From Sulfurospirillum tamanense (GTDB lineage Bacteria > Campylobacterota > Campylobacteria > Campylobacterales > Campylobacteraceae), in assembly GCF_016937535.1 (NCBI RefSeq), contig NZ_JAFHKK010000004.1:56812-120811 (forward strand): DNA of 64,000 nt, read 5' to 3'. The translations under genes were made by a program, and so were the position numbers. Shown in pieces: positions 1 to 8,481 of this stretch (positions within the stretch are counted from its first letter, which is position 1; each line of letters opens with the position of its first letter). The notes beneath the pieces were generated by a model. It was not told the origin of the DNA, did not search any database, and saw nothing but the letters and a program-made list of their open reading frames with translations.

Positions 1-365
1 TGATTGCTATCTCCCAAAAAGAGACGCCACAAGATGTAGACACCCTCTCGACCCAACTGGGCATTTCTAAAAGTTTTTTGGCAAAAATCCTCCAAAGCCT
101 TGCCAAAGAAGGCGTGCTTCGCTCCTTCAAAGGGGCGCACGGCGGGTTCTTACTTACCCCAGAAGCCAGAAAAATGACCATCAAACACATCATTGAATGT
201 GCCGAAAAGCGCGCTATGAATGTCTTTGAATGCTCTCCCTCTCCAGGTCACTGTCCCAACAACCGTGCTGAATTTTGTAAGATTTGGCCCTTTCTTAATA
301 AGCTCCAAACAAAAATTGATGACTTTTTAGATACCATGACGCTCAACGATATCATCAAAGATTAA
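1..365 (+). CDS. Rrf2-family transcriptional regulator, 5' end outside window
   Basis: The open frame runs in from the left edge (first full codon at base 3) and ends at 365. Visible are the recognition helix region (QLGISKSFLAKILQSL), the wing (GAHGGFLL) typical of Rrf2 winged-helix proteins, and a C-terminal trio of cysteines spaced C-x6-C-x7-C (ECSPSPGHCPNNRAEFC). That trio resembles the Fe-S ligands of IscR, NsrR and RsrR, so an iron-sulfur or redox/NO-responsive regulator is likely; its targets cannot be read here. An Rrf2 gene directly before flhA is also the arrangement in Campylobacter jejuni, which supports the call. The stop lies only 9 bases before the flhA start, so the two are probably cotranscribed. 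Confidence 0.85.
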   Translation, partial: IAISQKETPQDVDTLSTQLGISKSFLAKILQSLAKEGVLRSFKGAHGGFLLTPEARKMTIKHIIECAEKRAMNVFECSPSPGHCPNNRAEFCKIWPFLNKLQTKIDDFLDTMTLNDIIKD

Positions 366-374
366 AGGCAGTGT

Positions 375-2558
375 TTGGCACGTTCTAAGCGAAGTATCCT
401 CGCTCTTATAGCTCCCTTTTTAGAACCTCTTCTTCGGGCTAAAGACCTTACTATTGTTGCTTTGATTATGGCGATTCTTGCCATCATCATTGTCCCACTC
501 CCTAGCGGTGTGCTCGATTTCTTTTTGACCATTTCTCTTTCCCTCTCGGTGCTCATTATTCTCATTTCGCTGTACATTCCCAAGCCCACCGATCTTACAA
601 CGTTTCCAACCCTCATCCTCATCATCACCCTCTTTCGCCTCTCGCTCAACATTGCCACTACGCGGATGATTTTAAGCAAAGGTCACGAAGGTCCTGATTC
701 GGTCAGTGATATCATCTCAAGCTTTGGAGAATTTGTCGTAGGTGGCAACTATGTCATTGGGGTGATTGTCTTTACCATTCTTGTGCTCATTAATTTCATG
801 GTCGTTACCAAAGGCTCCACGCGCGTTGCCGAAGTGGCTGCGCGTTTTACACTAGACGCGATGCCTGGAAAGCAAATGGCCATCGATGCTGACCTAAACG
901 CAGGGTTGATTGATGAAAAAACCGCCAGAGAACGGCGCGAATCCATCATTCAAGATGCCAACTTTTACGGCGCCATGGACGGTTCGAGTAAATTCGTCAA
1001 AGGTGACGCGGTCGCGGGTATCATCATCACTATCATTAACATCATTGGCGGGTTTTTAATCGGTGTTTTTCAAAACGACCTCGACATGGCAACCAGCGCG
1101 CAAACCTACACCATTTTAACTATCGGGGATGGCCTTGTTTCACAACTTCCCGCCCTCATCTCTGCTACCGCTACTGGCATCATCATCACACGGGCAAGCA
1201 AAGAAGAGACCAACTTTGCAGAGGGTGCCATTAACCAACTTTTTGATGAGTACAAAACCTTGCTTATTGTGGGTTTTATTTTGCTCATCTTCGCCCTTGT
1301 GCCTGGACTTCCTACCTTTTCACTGGGCTTTGTTGGGATGATTTTTCTAGGAATTGGCTACCTAATGAAGCAAACCAAAGAGGGTAATATTTCTTTTGAT
1401 CTCACCAAACCTCTCCCCAAGGCCGAAGCAAAAAAAGCAGCTGAGGCGGCTAAAGAATCTGAAAAAAAAGCAACGCGGAAAAGCCCAGAAGAGATCAAAA
1501 AAGAAGAAGAAAGCGCACTACAAGATATCTTGAAACTAGAAATTCTAGAATTGGATTTAGGCTACCAGCTCATTAAGCTTGCTGACCCCAACCAGGGGGG
1601 AGATTTACTGGAACGTATCCGCAGTATGCGCCGTAAAATCGCGCAAGATTTTGGCTTTTTAATGCCACAAGTGCGCATCCGAGATAATTTACACCTTAGC
1701 CCTAATCACTACCAAATCCAACTCAAAGGTATTGACATAGGATCAGGAGAGATTTACCCTGATAAATTCCTTGCCATGGACAGTGGCCTTGTAACAGATA
1801 CCGTTCAAGGGATACCTACCAAAGAGCCAGCATTTGGTCTTGATGCATTATGGATTGATCCTGAGAAGAAAGAAGATGCCATCATTAAAGGGTACACCGC
1901 TGTAGACCCCGCCACAGTCATCTCGACGCACATGAGCGAACTGGTAAAAAAACATGCCGAAGAACTGCTCACGCGCCAAGAAGTACAACATTTGGTGGAC
2001 AAACTCAAACACGATTATCCTGTAGTTGTAGAAGATTGTTTGCGGGTGGCAAGTATTGGGCTTATCCAAAAAGTACTCAAAGCCTTATTGCATGAAAACA
2101 TCCCCATCAAAGACTTGCTTACCATTCTTGAAGCCATCAGTGATGTGGCGGAGATTACTAAGAATGTAGATATTCTTGTTGAACAAGTGCGTGCTAAGCT
2201 TTCACGCGTTATCACCAAGCTTTACAAGGATGAAGAGGGGCGGCTAAAACTCCTCACCTTTAACGCTCCCACTGAACAACGTCTTCTTGATATGCTCAAG
2301 CAGCGCGATGGCATGCGTGATTTGATGCTTAATATCGGACAAATCAACACTCTTGTGCAAACCACCACCCAAGAGGCCCAACGCCTTTTACAGCGAGGTA
2401 TTGCACCGGTTGTTATCATTGTTGATCCGCTTTTGCGCAAATCCCTTTCGGATATTTACGAGAAGTTTGGCTTGGACGTTGTGGTATTGAGCCATGCCGA
2501 AATCGACCCAAGCACCCCTTTTGAAGTCATGGGCTCCATTGAAATCGAAGGCCTATAA
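375..2558 (+). CDS. flhA: Flagellar type III export gate protein FlhA
   Basis: FlhA is the large inner-membrane component of the flagellar type III export gate; its cytoplasmic part docks chaperone-substrate complexes. The 727-residue product has the usual length. The N-terminal half (about residues 25-345) holds the membrane helices and the highly conserved stretch around [20 protein letters not shown] and the FHIPEP-type region ([21 protein letters not shown]). A charged linker at about 350-385 leads to the cytoplasmic domain. The start is a TTG at 375, which gives the normal N-terminus, lies 9 bases after the Rrf2 stop and has no strong ribosome site, so translational coupling is likely. 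No other flagellar export gene is adjacent, as is usual in Campylobacterota. Confidence 0.97.
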   Translation: MARSKRSILALIAPFLEPLLRAKDLTIVALIMAILAIIIVPLPSGVLDFFLTISLSLSVLIILISLYIPKPTDLTTFPTLILIITLFRLSLNIATTRMILSKGHEGPDSVSDIISSFGEFVVGGNYVIGVIVFTILVLINFMVVTKGSTRVAEVAARFTLDAMPGKQMAIDADLNAGLIDEKTARERRESIIQDANFYGAMDGSSKFVKGDAVAGIIITIINIIGGFLIGVFQNDLDMATSAQTYTILTIGDGLVSQLPALISATATGIIITRASKEETNFAEGAINQLFDEYKTLLIVGFILLIFALVPGLPTFSLGFVGMIFLGIGYLMKQTKEGNISFDLTKPLPKAEAKKAAEAAKESEKKATRKSPEEIKKEEESALQDILKLEILELDLGYQLIKLADPNQGGDLLERIRSMRRKIAQDFGFLMPQVRIRDNLHLSPNHYQIQLKGIDIGSGEIYPDKFLAMDSGLVTDTVQGIPTKEPAFGLDALWIDPEKKEDAIIKGYTAVDPATVISTHMSELVKKHAEELLTRQEVQHLVDKLKHDYPVVVEDCLRVASIGLIQKVLKALLHENIPIKDLLTILEAISDVAEITKNVDILVEQVRAKLSRVITKLYKDEEGRLKLLTFNAPTEQRLLDMLKQRDGMRDLMLNIGQINTLVQTTTQEAQRLLQRGIAPVVIIVDPLLRKSLSDIYEKFGLDVVVLSHAEIDPSTPFEVMGSIEIEGL

Positions 2559-2584
2559 ATGCATACATTACGAAGGAAAACCCC

Positions 2585-3622
2585 ATGAATACTTACCATC
2601 TTTATCACCTTTCTCATACTGACCTTGATGGGTATGGGTGCCAACTTGTCACTCAGCACTATTTTGAAAATATTAGTTTTTACAACTCAAATTATGGCAA
2701 AGAAATCGAAGAACGCTTTTTGGAAATTCTTGAGGAGATGGAGAAACGCAAAGCGGCTAAAAACCTTGTTTTAATCACAGATTTAAATCTCACGGTTGAG
2801 CAATGTGAAATCCTTGAAAAAGAGCTGCAAAATGCTTCAGTAGAAGCGCGTTTACTCTTGCTTGACCACCATAAAAGCGGGCAAGATTCCTACGAAAATC
2901 ACCCTTGGTATTTGCTTGATGACACGCGCTGTGCCACTAAAATCACTTATGATTTTTTTTCCGCACTTTATACACCAGATACAGCTTTGTCGCGCTTTGT
3001 GGATGTGGTAAATGCAGTGGATATTTGGCTTGACCAAGATTCCCATTTTGAACTGGGCAAAGTCGGCCTTGGACTTGTGGCAAACGCCAGAGAAATTAAC
3101 CGCATTATGTTTGCCAAGCCCAATAGTCACTATCTACTCACTTTGCTTCAAAGTACCCAAGCGTATTTTGATCAACCCAGTCCCCACATCGCGTTAGATG
3201 AAGCTATTCATGGGCTCAAAAAACGCTATTTTAGAGCCGATAAGCCCGATGACACCCTTAGCAATCTTGTCTCTAGCCACATGGTAAGCTTACTGACACG
3301 CTACAAAGAACGTATGAGCATCTCCTATAAAGGCCACAAAGGAATTTTGACCTACAACATCGGCAACGTCTCTGTCGTGGGCAACGATTTTTTAGCAGCA
3401 AATCCCGATTTTGATTTTTTCATGGACGTTACTTCCCGCAAAACTGTCAGCTTTCGCTCTAGCGGCAAGATTGATGTGAGCAAAATGGCCAAGGCCCTTG
3501 CCAATGGTGGCGGTCACCCTAATGCGAGTGGAGGAATGTTAACAACTTTCAAAGATAGCTTTGTGTATGATAGGGTTCTTTCACAAGTCAAAGAAATCAT
3601 CTCCAAAAACGAGGAAAAATAA
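2585..3622 (+). CDS. DHH-family phosphoesterase
   Basis: A 345-residue protein of the DHH phosphoesterase superfamily (RecJ, NrnA, GdpP relatives). The metal-binding motifs are in order: HTDLDGYGCQ near residue 11, LITDLN near 60, LLDHHKSG near 95, NAVDIW near 140, and the DHHA1 substrate loop GGGHPNASGG near 305. Those motifs predict hydrolysis of phosphodiester or nanoRNA/dinucleotide substrates in the cytoplasm, but which one cannot be told. It has no membrane segment and no PAS or GGDEF part, so it is not GdpP-like. The start has an AAGGAA site 7 bases upstream. It sits 26 bases after flhA and just before a small acidic protein gene. Confidence 0.88.
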   Translation: MNTYHLYHLSHTDLDGYGCQLVTQHYFENISFYNSNYGKEIEERFLEILEEMEKRKAAKNLVLITDLNLTVEQCEILEKELQNASVEARLLLLDHHKSGQDSYENHPWYLLDDTRCATKITYDFFSALYTPDTALSRFVDVVNAVDIWLDQDSHFELGKVGLGLVANAREINRIMFAKPNSHYLLTLLQSTQAYFDQPSPHIALDEAIHGLKKRYFRADKPDDTLSNLVSSHMVSLLTRYKERMSISYKGHKGILTYNIGNVSVVGNDFLAANPDFDFFMDVTSRKTVSFRSSGKIDVSKMAKALANGGGHPNASGGMLTTFKDSFVYDRVLSQVKEIISKNEEK

Positions 3623-3623
3623 C

Positions 3624-3884
3624 ATGAATGTTAAAAAAACCAACGAAGAATTAGTGCGCGCAGAATTTGAAATCGAAGAGTTGGCCATGCAACTTGCCGA
3701 CATGCTGGGCGTCGCGCTCCATTTTGCGGGCGTTAAAAAAGACGACATCCCAAAAGCCGTAGATGCGTACCTTGATGGTATTGATGAATGCTTCGGGGAG
3801 GACGAGGATGGCGAGATGGGCTTTGAGGAAGTGGTGAAAGTTATCACTCATCTCCAAAACACCAAGCCCGAGCTCTTTAAATAG
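3624..3884 (+). CDS. Conserved small acidic protein, function unknown
   Basis: An 86-residue, acidic, mostly helical protein without signal peptide or membrane helix. The reading frame is open further upstream, but the ATG at 3624 is preceded by a good GAGGAA site and falls one base after the stop of the DHH gene, so this start fits translational coupling. I do not recognise a domain. Hydrophobic residues spaced in ELAMQLADMLGVALHFAGV suggest a helical bundle, and an Asp/Glu-rich loop (GEDEDGE) follows. A hairpin with a T-run follows the stop, closing the operon. Confidence 0.7.
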   Translation: MNVKKTNEELVRAEFEIEELAMQLADMLGVALHFAGVKKDDIPKAVDAYLDGIDECFGEDEDGEMGFEEVVKVITHLQNTKPELFK

Positions 3885-3887
3885 ACC

Positions 3888-3910
3888 AAAGCCACCTCGC
3901 GTGGCTTTTT
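3888..3910 (+). terminator. Rho-independent terminator after the flhA-DHH operon
   Basis: Perfect 8-bp stem (AAAGCCAC / GTGGCTTT) with a 5-base loop CTCGC, followed by a run of T. It begins 4 bases after the stop at 3884. Confidence 0.85.
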
Positions 3911-3913
3911 CTC

Positions 3914-4069
3914 ATGAAATCTACACTAACTTCTTCTTTTTTAAAAGCCTTGTTTGCTATCATTGCGGGGCTCATTCTAGGCCTCTCGGGCGGAAAAATT
4001 CTCAGTGGCGAAGGAGCACGCACCCTTAACCAAGAAATTGAGGCTATAAAATCCTTTTTTTGGCGCTAA
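3914..4069 (+). CDS. Possible 51-residue single-span membrane protein
   Basis: A short open frame starting ATG at 3914 would encode 51 residues. It has a basic start, one hydrophobic helix (ALFAIIAGLILGLSGGKIL), then a short charged tail ending in WR. Its stop overlaps the convergent cmoA stop by 4 bases, which is normal gene packing. Against it: there is no clear ribosome-binding site and the start lies only a few bases after the preceding terminator. I do not recognise a family. Confidence 0.45.
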   Translation: MKSTLTSSFLKALFAIIAGLILGLSGGKILSGEGARTLNQEIEAIKSFFWR

Positions 4070-4776
4070 GCTTTCTTGGCAAGGTATGTTGCGAAATTAC
4101 CCCACTTAAAGAGTGTTTCCACCTGAGCAAACCCTGCTTTTAATGCCATCTCTTTGTTTTCTTGTTCAGTGTAAGGCACAAGTACATTTTCCAGCGCTTC
4201 ACGCTTTTGGGAAATTTCAAAATCACTGTAGCCTTGCTCGCGCTTAAAGTCCAAATACACTTCAATCATTGCCTTACTCAACACGGGGTCCTCGTGCACA
4301 ATTTTTTCACTAAAGATAAAAACACCTCCTGCTGTAAGTGCGTCACAAACAGAAGCCACCAACAAAGCACGTTTGGGAGGGCGAATAAACTGCAAAGTGT
4401 AGTTTGCTACAATAGCCTCAGCTGAAGGAATGCAAAGTGTGGTAATATCTGCTTTTTCTAAAGTTATTTTTGCACCAAAAGCATGGGTTTTTTGTGCAGC
4501 AATTTCAAGCATTGCTTCGGCATTATCAAAGCCGTAAAGTTGCAGAGGCACTTTGGCGTATTTGTGTACCATTAAAAGAGTGTTGGCCGTGGAGCACCCC
4601 AAATCAACTACGGTGTCATTTTCTTTTAGTATGGCGCACAAAAGCCTCGCAATGAGTGCAAGATTTTCTTTGTAAAAAGGAATAGAACGCGCAGCCATGT
4701 CATCAAAAACGCTCGCTACAGATGCATCAAACTCAAACTGCTTTTCGATAGGACGTGTAAAAACAGTATCCATCAT
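4066..4776 (-). CDS. cmoA: Carboxy-S-adenosyl-L-methionine synthase CmoA
   Basis: CmoA makes carboxy-SAM from SAM and prephenate for the cmo5U34 modification of tRNA wobble uridine. The 236-residue length fits. The glycine-rich SAM loop is DLGCSTANT near residue 58, followed by the CmoA-typical NYTLQFI and the C-terminal LDFKREQGYSDFEISQKREALENVLVPYT, which matches the family closely. Two ATG codons lie in tandem; the second (4773) has the better spacing from AAAGG. The gene is alone, with its own minus-strand -10 box just upstream, divergent from the diguanylate cyclase. Confidence 0.93.
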   Translation of the reverse strand: MMDTVFTRPIEKQFEFDASVASVFDDMAARSIPFYKENLALIARLLCAILKENDTVVDLGCSTANTLLMVHKYAKVPLQLYGFDNAEAMLEIAAQKTHAFGAKITLEKADITTLCIPSAEAIVANYTLQFIRPPKRALLVASVCDALTAGGVFIFSEKIVHEDPVLSKAMIEVYLDFKREQGYSDFEISQKREALENVLVPYTEQENKEMALKAGFAQVETLFKWGNFATYLAKKA

Positions 4777-4802
4777 TAACCTTTATAGTGTTCTTAGTGC
4801 GC

Positions 4803-4836
4803 ATTATACAAAAGCTTGTCTGGAATGCGCTATAAT
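4803..4836. promoter_or_regulatory. Back-to-back -10 boxes of cmoA and the diguanylate cyclase gene
   Basis: The 108-base gap between the divergent genes holds TATAAT on the minus strand (plus coordinates 4803-4808, preceded by TTG on that strand) for cmoA, and TATAAT on the plus strand (4831-4836) for the GGDEF gene, about 50 bases before its ATG. No good -35 box is seen for either, which is usual for the vegetative promoters of this class. Confidence 0.6.
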
Positions 4837-4884
4837 ACTTCAAAGTTGGCACACTTATTACAATTTTTACGATCAGGAAACGTC

Positions 4885-5679
4885 ATGAATAAAGACTTAC
4901 AAGAACTCACCGATGACACCATCCGAGAAATCCGAAAATTAGAAATTGTTTTGCCAGAAATTTACCGCGATATTTTTTATGCCATGGCAAAAAAACGTGG
5001 CATCACCATCAATGAGGACGACAAAGAAGAAGCACTCACTTACGCTCTTGTAAAAATCCAAAAACTCTCCCAAGAAACCCAGAAATCCGCTCATGAGCTC
5101 CAAGAGCATGTCGCACAAGCCCAAGAGGCTGTTGAAAATAGAGACGACGAAGCTCTGCATACCATCCAAGATGACTTAATGGCGCTGGAGAAAAAGATTA
5201 AACGTTTGCAACATGAAATTTATCTCGATAGCCTCACGGGAATGTTTAACCGCCGTTGGCTTTTTGAAAAATTTCTAGACGACAACACCTTTACATGTAA
5301 AGGCTCTTTTGCTTTTTTAGATATTAACGATTTTAAATCCGTCAACGACTCTTACGGACACGAAACAGGAGATAAGGTGCTCCAAGTTCTCGCAAGAGTG
5401 TTGCAAAAAATGGAAAATGTAAGCGTCGTGCGTTTTGCGGGTGATGAATTTGTTATTGTAAGCATTGTGCATTCCAGCGAAAAACTCCACCAAATGCTTT
5501 CAACTGTTTACAAAAACCTCAAAAGCACACCACTTAAAACAGGGGAGCAAAAGTTTTTTGTCTCCTTTTCCTATGGAGTCAGTGATTTTGATACGGGAGA
5601 CACCTTTAGCGATGTTTATATCCGCGTTGACGCCCTAATATACCAAGACAAAGCAAATCATAAAGCAGAAAAAGTGTAA
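4885..5679 (+). CDS. Diguanylate cyclase (GGDEF domain), soluble
   Basis: A 264-residue protein: a helical N-terminal part (1-110) with predicted coiled coil (about 55-110), then a GGDEF domain. The domain has LDSLTGMFNRR near 115, the metal-binding FLDINDFKSVNDSYGH near 144 and the active-site loop RFAGDEFV (AGDEF instead of GGDEF, a variation known in active enzymes) near 185. It should make cyclic di-GMP; no RxxD inhibitory site is evident. There is no membrane helix or known sensor domain. The start at 4885 is chosen because of AGGAAA 5 bases upstream; the frame is open to 4816 without such a site. TTACATGTAA lies inside it at 5291. It overlaps the convergent histidine kinase gene by 22 bases. 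Confidence 0.88.
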   Translation: MNKDLQELTDDTIREIRKLEIVLPEIYRDIFYAMAKKRGITINEDDKEEALTYALVKIQKLSQETQKSAHELQEHVAQAQEAVENRDDEALHTIQDDLMALEKKIKRLQHEIYLDSLTGMFNRRWLFEKFLDDNTFTCKGSFAFLDINDFKSVNDSYGHETGDKVLQVLARVLQKMENVSVVRFAGDEFVIVSIVHSSEKLHQMLSTVYKNLKSTPLKTGEQKFFVSFSYGVSDFDTGDTFSDVYIRVDALIYQDKANHKAEKV

Positions 5680-6806
5680 CAAAAACAGCTTCCTTTATCT
5701 GGGGTTGAGCGCACTTGAATCTCAATCCCATTTTTCACGCAAATCTCCTTAACGATGCTTAGCCCAATCCCAAAACCCCCGCGAATCTCATCTCCGCGAA
5801 AGTAACGCTGAAAAATAGCTTCCGTGTCCGCAATCCCCACGCCAGAATCACTGATGCACAACACGACTTTTTCCCCTTGACACAAAAGCTCAAGGTGGAT
5901 ACTCCCTTGGGCGGGCGTGTATTTGATGGCGTTAGAGAGGGTGTTATCTACAATCCGCTGCCACTCTTGGCGGTTAAGCAAAAGCATCACATCTGGCGTG
6001 ATTGCATGGGTTACATGTAAATGTTTCATAGCAACCATGTCGGCAAAAAAATCAAGGCGCGCTAAAAGTGCTTCTGAGGCACAAAAGGATTCAAGGCGGT
6101 ACTCTACCCGACGGTGCTTGATGAGGTATTCGATGTCCTCGTAGATTGTCGAAAGGGCAATCAACGCCGAATTCGCCCGCGAAATCGCTCGGTGCGGGCC
6201 GATGTGTTCGCCAAGCATTTCAAGGTTGAGGCGAATCACCCCTAGTGGCGTTTTCAGTTCATGCATGGCATCTTTGAAAAAACGGTCCATTTGGCGCGCT
6301 GCTTCTTCAAAAGGCTGAATACTCCGAGATAAAATCAACAAAGAAAAAGCAAACACAAACACCCCCACTACGCCCACAAGCATGAGGGCGTCTAGCAACA
6401 CCGCTGTGTACGAAAGGGGGCGTGAAACCACTAACGAATGGGCCCCAAGGCGATTAGGAGCAAGCAACACGCGGTGGCTTAACCGGCCTTTTAGTTTTGC
6501 CGTCCCCTCCCCTAGCACCACTTCATTCTCCTTTAGTAGCGAAAATAAAGGTTTCCCGTTTTTGTCAAAAATAGCAGATTCAAACAACAAAGAGCGCGGG
6601 TACACAAAGGTTGTAGTCTCTGGCCCGATTCCATAAATCGCCCGTTGCACCTCCAGGGCGTACGCTTTAAGTTCTTGTTCTTGTTGAAGTTGCGCGTGAG
6701 AAAGCGCCAAAGAGACATACGAATACAACGGAATAGCTGTCACAAACACCATCACAAAAGTGTAAAGCAGGGCGTACCCAAGGGCGCTTTTAGTGCTTTT
6801 TTTCAA
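5658..6806 (-). CDS. Sensor histidine kinase
   Basis: A 382-residue membrane kinase. Helix 1 spans about 10-32, a roughly 100-residue periplasmic loop follows, helix 2 spans about 135-160, and no clear HAMP domain is visible. The phospho-acceptor is His182 in the H-box (DAMHELKTPLG). The ATP-binding domain shows the N-box (NTLSNAIKYTP), G1 (ISDSGVGIAD), F region (YFRGDE) and G2 (GGFGIGLSIV). It is the last gene of a three-gene operon, overlapping the response regulator by 17 bases. The operon points away from the tsdA-like gene, so I infer control of that gene or of sulfur-oxyanion respiration; the signal is unknown. Confidence 0.92.
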   Translation of the reverse strand: MKKSTKSALGYALLYTFVMVFVTAIPLYSYVSLALSHAQLQQEQELKAYALEVQRAIYGIGPETTTFVYPRSLLFESAIFDKNGKPLFSLLKENEVVLGEGTAKLKGRLSHRVLLAPNRLGAHSLVVSRPLSYTAVLLDALMLVGVVGVFVFAFSLLILSRSIQPFEEAARQMDRFFKDAMHELKTPLGVIRLNLEMLGEHIGPHRAISRANSALIALSTIYEDIEYLIKHRRVEYRLESFCASEALLARLDFFADMVAMKHLHVTHAITPDVMLLLNRQEWQRIVDNTLSNAIKYTPAQGSIHLELLCQGEKVVLCISDSGVGIADTEAIFQRYFRGDEIRGGFGIGLSIVKEICVKNGIEIQVRSTPDKGSCFCYTFSAL

Positions 6807-7455
6807 TCACATACCCCTGCCCACGCACGTTCTTAATGAGCTCTTTGTGGGTCTTGTCGCGCAATTTTTTAATCGCCATGCGGATGTCGCTGTCGTTGAC
6901 CTCTTGTCCATTCCACACGTATTCACGCAAAGCCTCAGGGCTTAAAATCTGGCCTAGGTTCTGGGCTAAAACACAGATGAGCTTTTGCTCGGTTTTTGTT
7001 AGCGCCACCTCCACTCCTTCGCGCTCTAGGACAAAACGCTCACAATGAAACCGCGTCGCCTCGCCTAGGGCAACCCACGCTCCCTTGGAGCTTTCAAAGC
7101 GACTCTTAAGCACCTGATTGACGCGGTATTTTAACTCTTTCATGGCAAAAGGTTTGCGCAAATAATCATTGCACCCAAGTTCGTACCCAAGGCTGAGGTT
7201 GTGGATGTCTGTCAAAGAGGTCACAAAAATCACAGGGGTTTCCATCTGGTATTCGCGAAGAACTTTGACAATCTCATACCCATCCATCCCCGGCACACGA
7301 ATATCCAAAAGAAGCAGGTCGTACCGTTGGGAAAAAGCCGCATCAAGAGCCTCTTGGCCGTTGTCAAAATCATCCACCAAATACCCAAGCGACTCCAAAT
7401 ACTCCCGCATGGTTTCCTTGTAAGCAAAATCATCTTCTAAAAGTAAAATTTTCAT
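6790..7455 (-). CDS. OmpR/PhoB-family response regulator
   Basis: A 221-residue regulator. The receiver domain (1-120) has the acidic pair Glu7/Asp8/Asp9, the phosphorylation site Asp51 (LLLLDIRVPGMDG), the switch Thr in FVTS and the Lys in YLRKPF. The C-terminal winged-helix DNA-binding domain (about 125-221) has the OmpR-type pattern ending in NVRGQGYVIE. The ATG overlaps the stop of the preceding Cache-domain gene in an ATGA, and its own end overlaps the kinase gene. OmpR-family proteins bind tandem direct repeats about 11 bp apart; such a pair (TTGACA, twice) sits in the tsdA upstream region at 8419-8435. Confidence 0.93.
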   Translation of the reverse strand: MKILLLEDDFAYKETMREYLESLGYLVDDFDNGQEALDAAFSQRYDLLLLDIRVPGMDGYEIVKVLREYQMETPVIFVTSLTDIHNLSLGYELGCNDYLRKPFAMKELKYRVNQVLKSRFESSKGAWVALGEATRFHCERFVLEREGVEVALTKTEQKLICVLAQNLGQILSPEALREYVWNGQEVNDSDIRMAIKKLRDKTHKELIKNVRGQGYVIEKKH

Positions 7456-8378
7456 TGAATCTTCACCTCAGGCAAGGACTGTTCAAGCAAAGGCGCCACA
7501 GGCAACACACCTGCTCCACTAGAGCGCACGAGAGCAAAGTTGCCTTTATTAAGTTCGTATTTATTGAGTGCGACCCCAAAAAAACCCAAAGGGGTAGCGT
7601 CCACGTTAAATAAAGGCAAAAACCCATACACCCGTTGCTTGTCCTCTAAAAACCCTTGCGAAAAAGCACGCGCGTGGGCGAATTCTTCAAGAGTCACTTC
7701 GCACGGACAGGTATCGCTAATGAGGACAAAATCCCCGATTCGGTGTTTTGAACTCTCCCATTCTGCAATCTCCAAATACGCCTTATCGAGCAACACCATC
7801 AACTCGATTCCCTTTTCCATTAACTGTTCTGAGAGGGTATCAAACCCCACAATCACTTCCACAGACCCTGCAAATTTCCCCTCAAGAAGAATAGGGGCAA
7901 TGGCTTTGATATTCAAGCGTTTCCCAAGTTCAATAGAAACATGGGGCTTTAGGCTCTCTTTCACATGCACCAAACCCTTTCGAAACTCCGACAAAGGCAT
8001 CCCATAAGAGTCTTTGTCCCAACTTCGCACCCATGCGTGAAGGGTTTGCGTGTGAAACTGCACTTCCATGGCGTGATAATTACCCGCCATTGCCGCCTCA
8101 TCAAAATAGGCTTCCAGTGCCCTTTGCACCGCTTCGCGATCATGACGCGCGTACGCTTCTTTGATCGAAGGGCTTCGGGAGAGAAAAAGGGAGAAAGCCA
8201 AAGCTTCCCGCTTTTGAGAGTCGATGGCTTCTTGGGCATGCCACAGGGCAGATTCCACTTGTTTTTCCAAAGACTCTTGCTGGATGCTCTGGTTGATGGT
8301 ATGCACCCCATACACACTAATAGCAATAGTTACTCCAAAAAGGAGGATAAGAAAGACAAGAGGGCGTAAGGTGAAAAT
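7452..8378 (-). CDS. Membrane-anchored double-Cache-type sensor protein without output domain
   Basis: About 308 residues if started at 8378, 287 if started at the GTG at 8315. From the long form: one membrane helix (LRPLVFLILLFGVTIAISV), then an extracytoplasmic domain whose pattern (QKREALAFSLFLSRSPSIKEAYARHD, then VRSWDKDSYGMPLSEFRKGL) is that of double-Cache ligand-binding domains, ending without kinase, GGDEF or chemotaxis output. The GTG start would cut the membrane helix in half and has no ribosome site at the right distance. The codon at 8378 is ATT with AAGGA 6 bases before it, so I chose it, although ATT starts are rare. Being cotranscribed with a regulator and a kinase, it probably supplies the ligand-sensing part of a three-component system. 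Confidence 0.7.
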   Translation of the reverse strand: MFTLRPLVFLILLFGVTIAISVYGVHTINQSIQQESLEKQVESALWHAQEAIDSQKREALAFSLFLSRSPSIKEAYARHDREAVQRALEAYFDEAAMAGNYHAMEVQFHTQTLHAWVRSWDKDSYGMPLSEFRKGLVHVKESLKPHVSIELGKRLNIKAIAPILLEGKFAGSVEVIVGFDTLSEQLMEKGIELMVLLDKAYLEIAEWESSKHRIGDFVLISDTCPCEVTLEEFAHARAFSQGFLEDKQRVYGFLPLFNVDATPLGFFGVALNKYELNKGNFALVRSSGAGVLPVAPLLEQSLPEVKIQ

Positions 8379-8418
8379 AGCAAATCCTTAATTATTTCTT
8401 AAAACAATAAGTCAAATC

Positions 8419-8450
8419 TTGACACAAAGTTGACATAAATCATTTAGAAT
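8419..8450 (+). promoter_or_regulatory. Candidate regulator site and promoter upstream of the tsdA-like gene
   Basis: TTGACA occurs at 8419-8424 and again at 8430-8435, exactly 11 bp apart, followed by TAGAAT at 8445-8450, about 32 bases before the ATG. Either TTGACA could serve as a -35 box but the spacings to TAGAAT (20 and 9) are poor. The 11-bp tandem therefore looks more like an OmpR-family operator than a plain promoter. A divergent response-regulator operon starts on the other side. Confidence 0.5.
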
Positions 8451-8481
8451 TATCGCACATCAATACTAAAAAGGAGAAAAA

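Noticed and set aside
2953..2960. T8 run in the DHH gene as a slippage switch
   Set aside because: Runs of 7-8 T or A occur in several housekeeping genes here (for example queA near 20745), so this is composition, not a switch.
7540..8369. Plus-strand ORFs of 155 and 134 residues over the Cache sensor gene
   Set aside because: They are antisense to the operon with intact overlaps and show no start signal or protein features.
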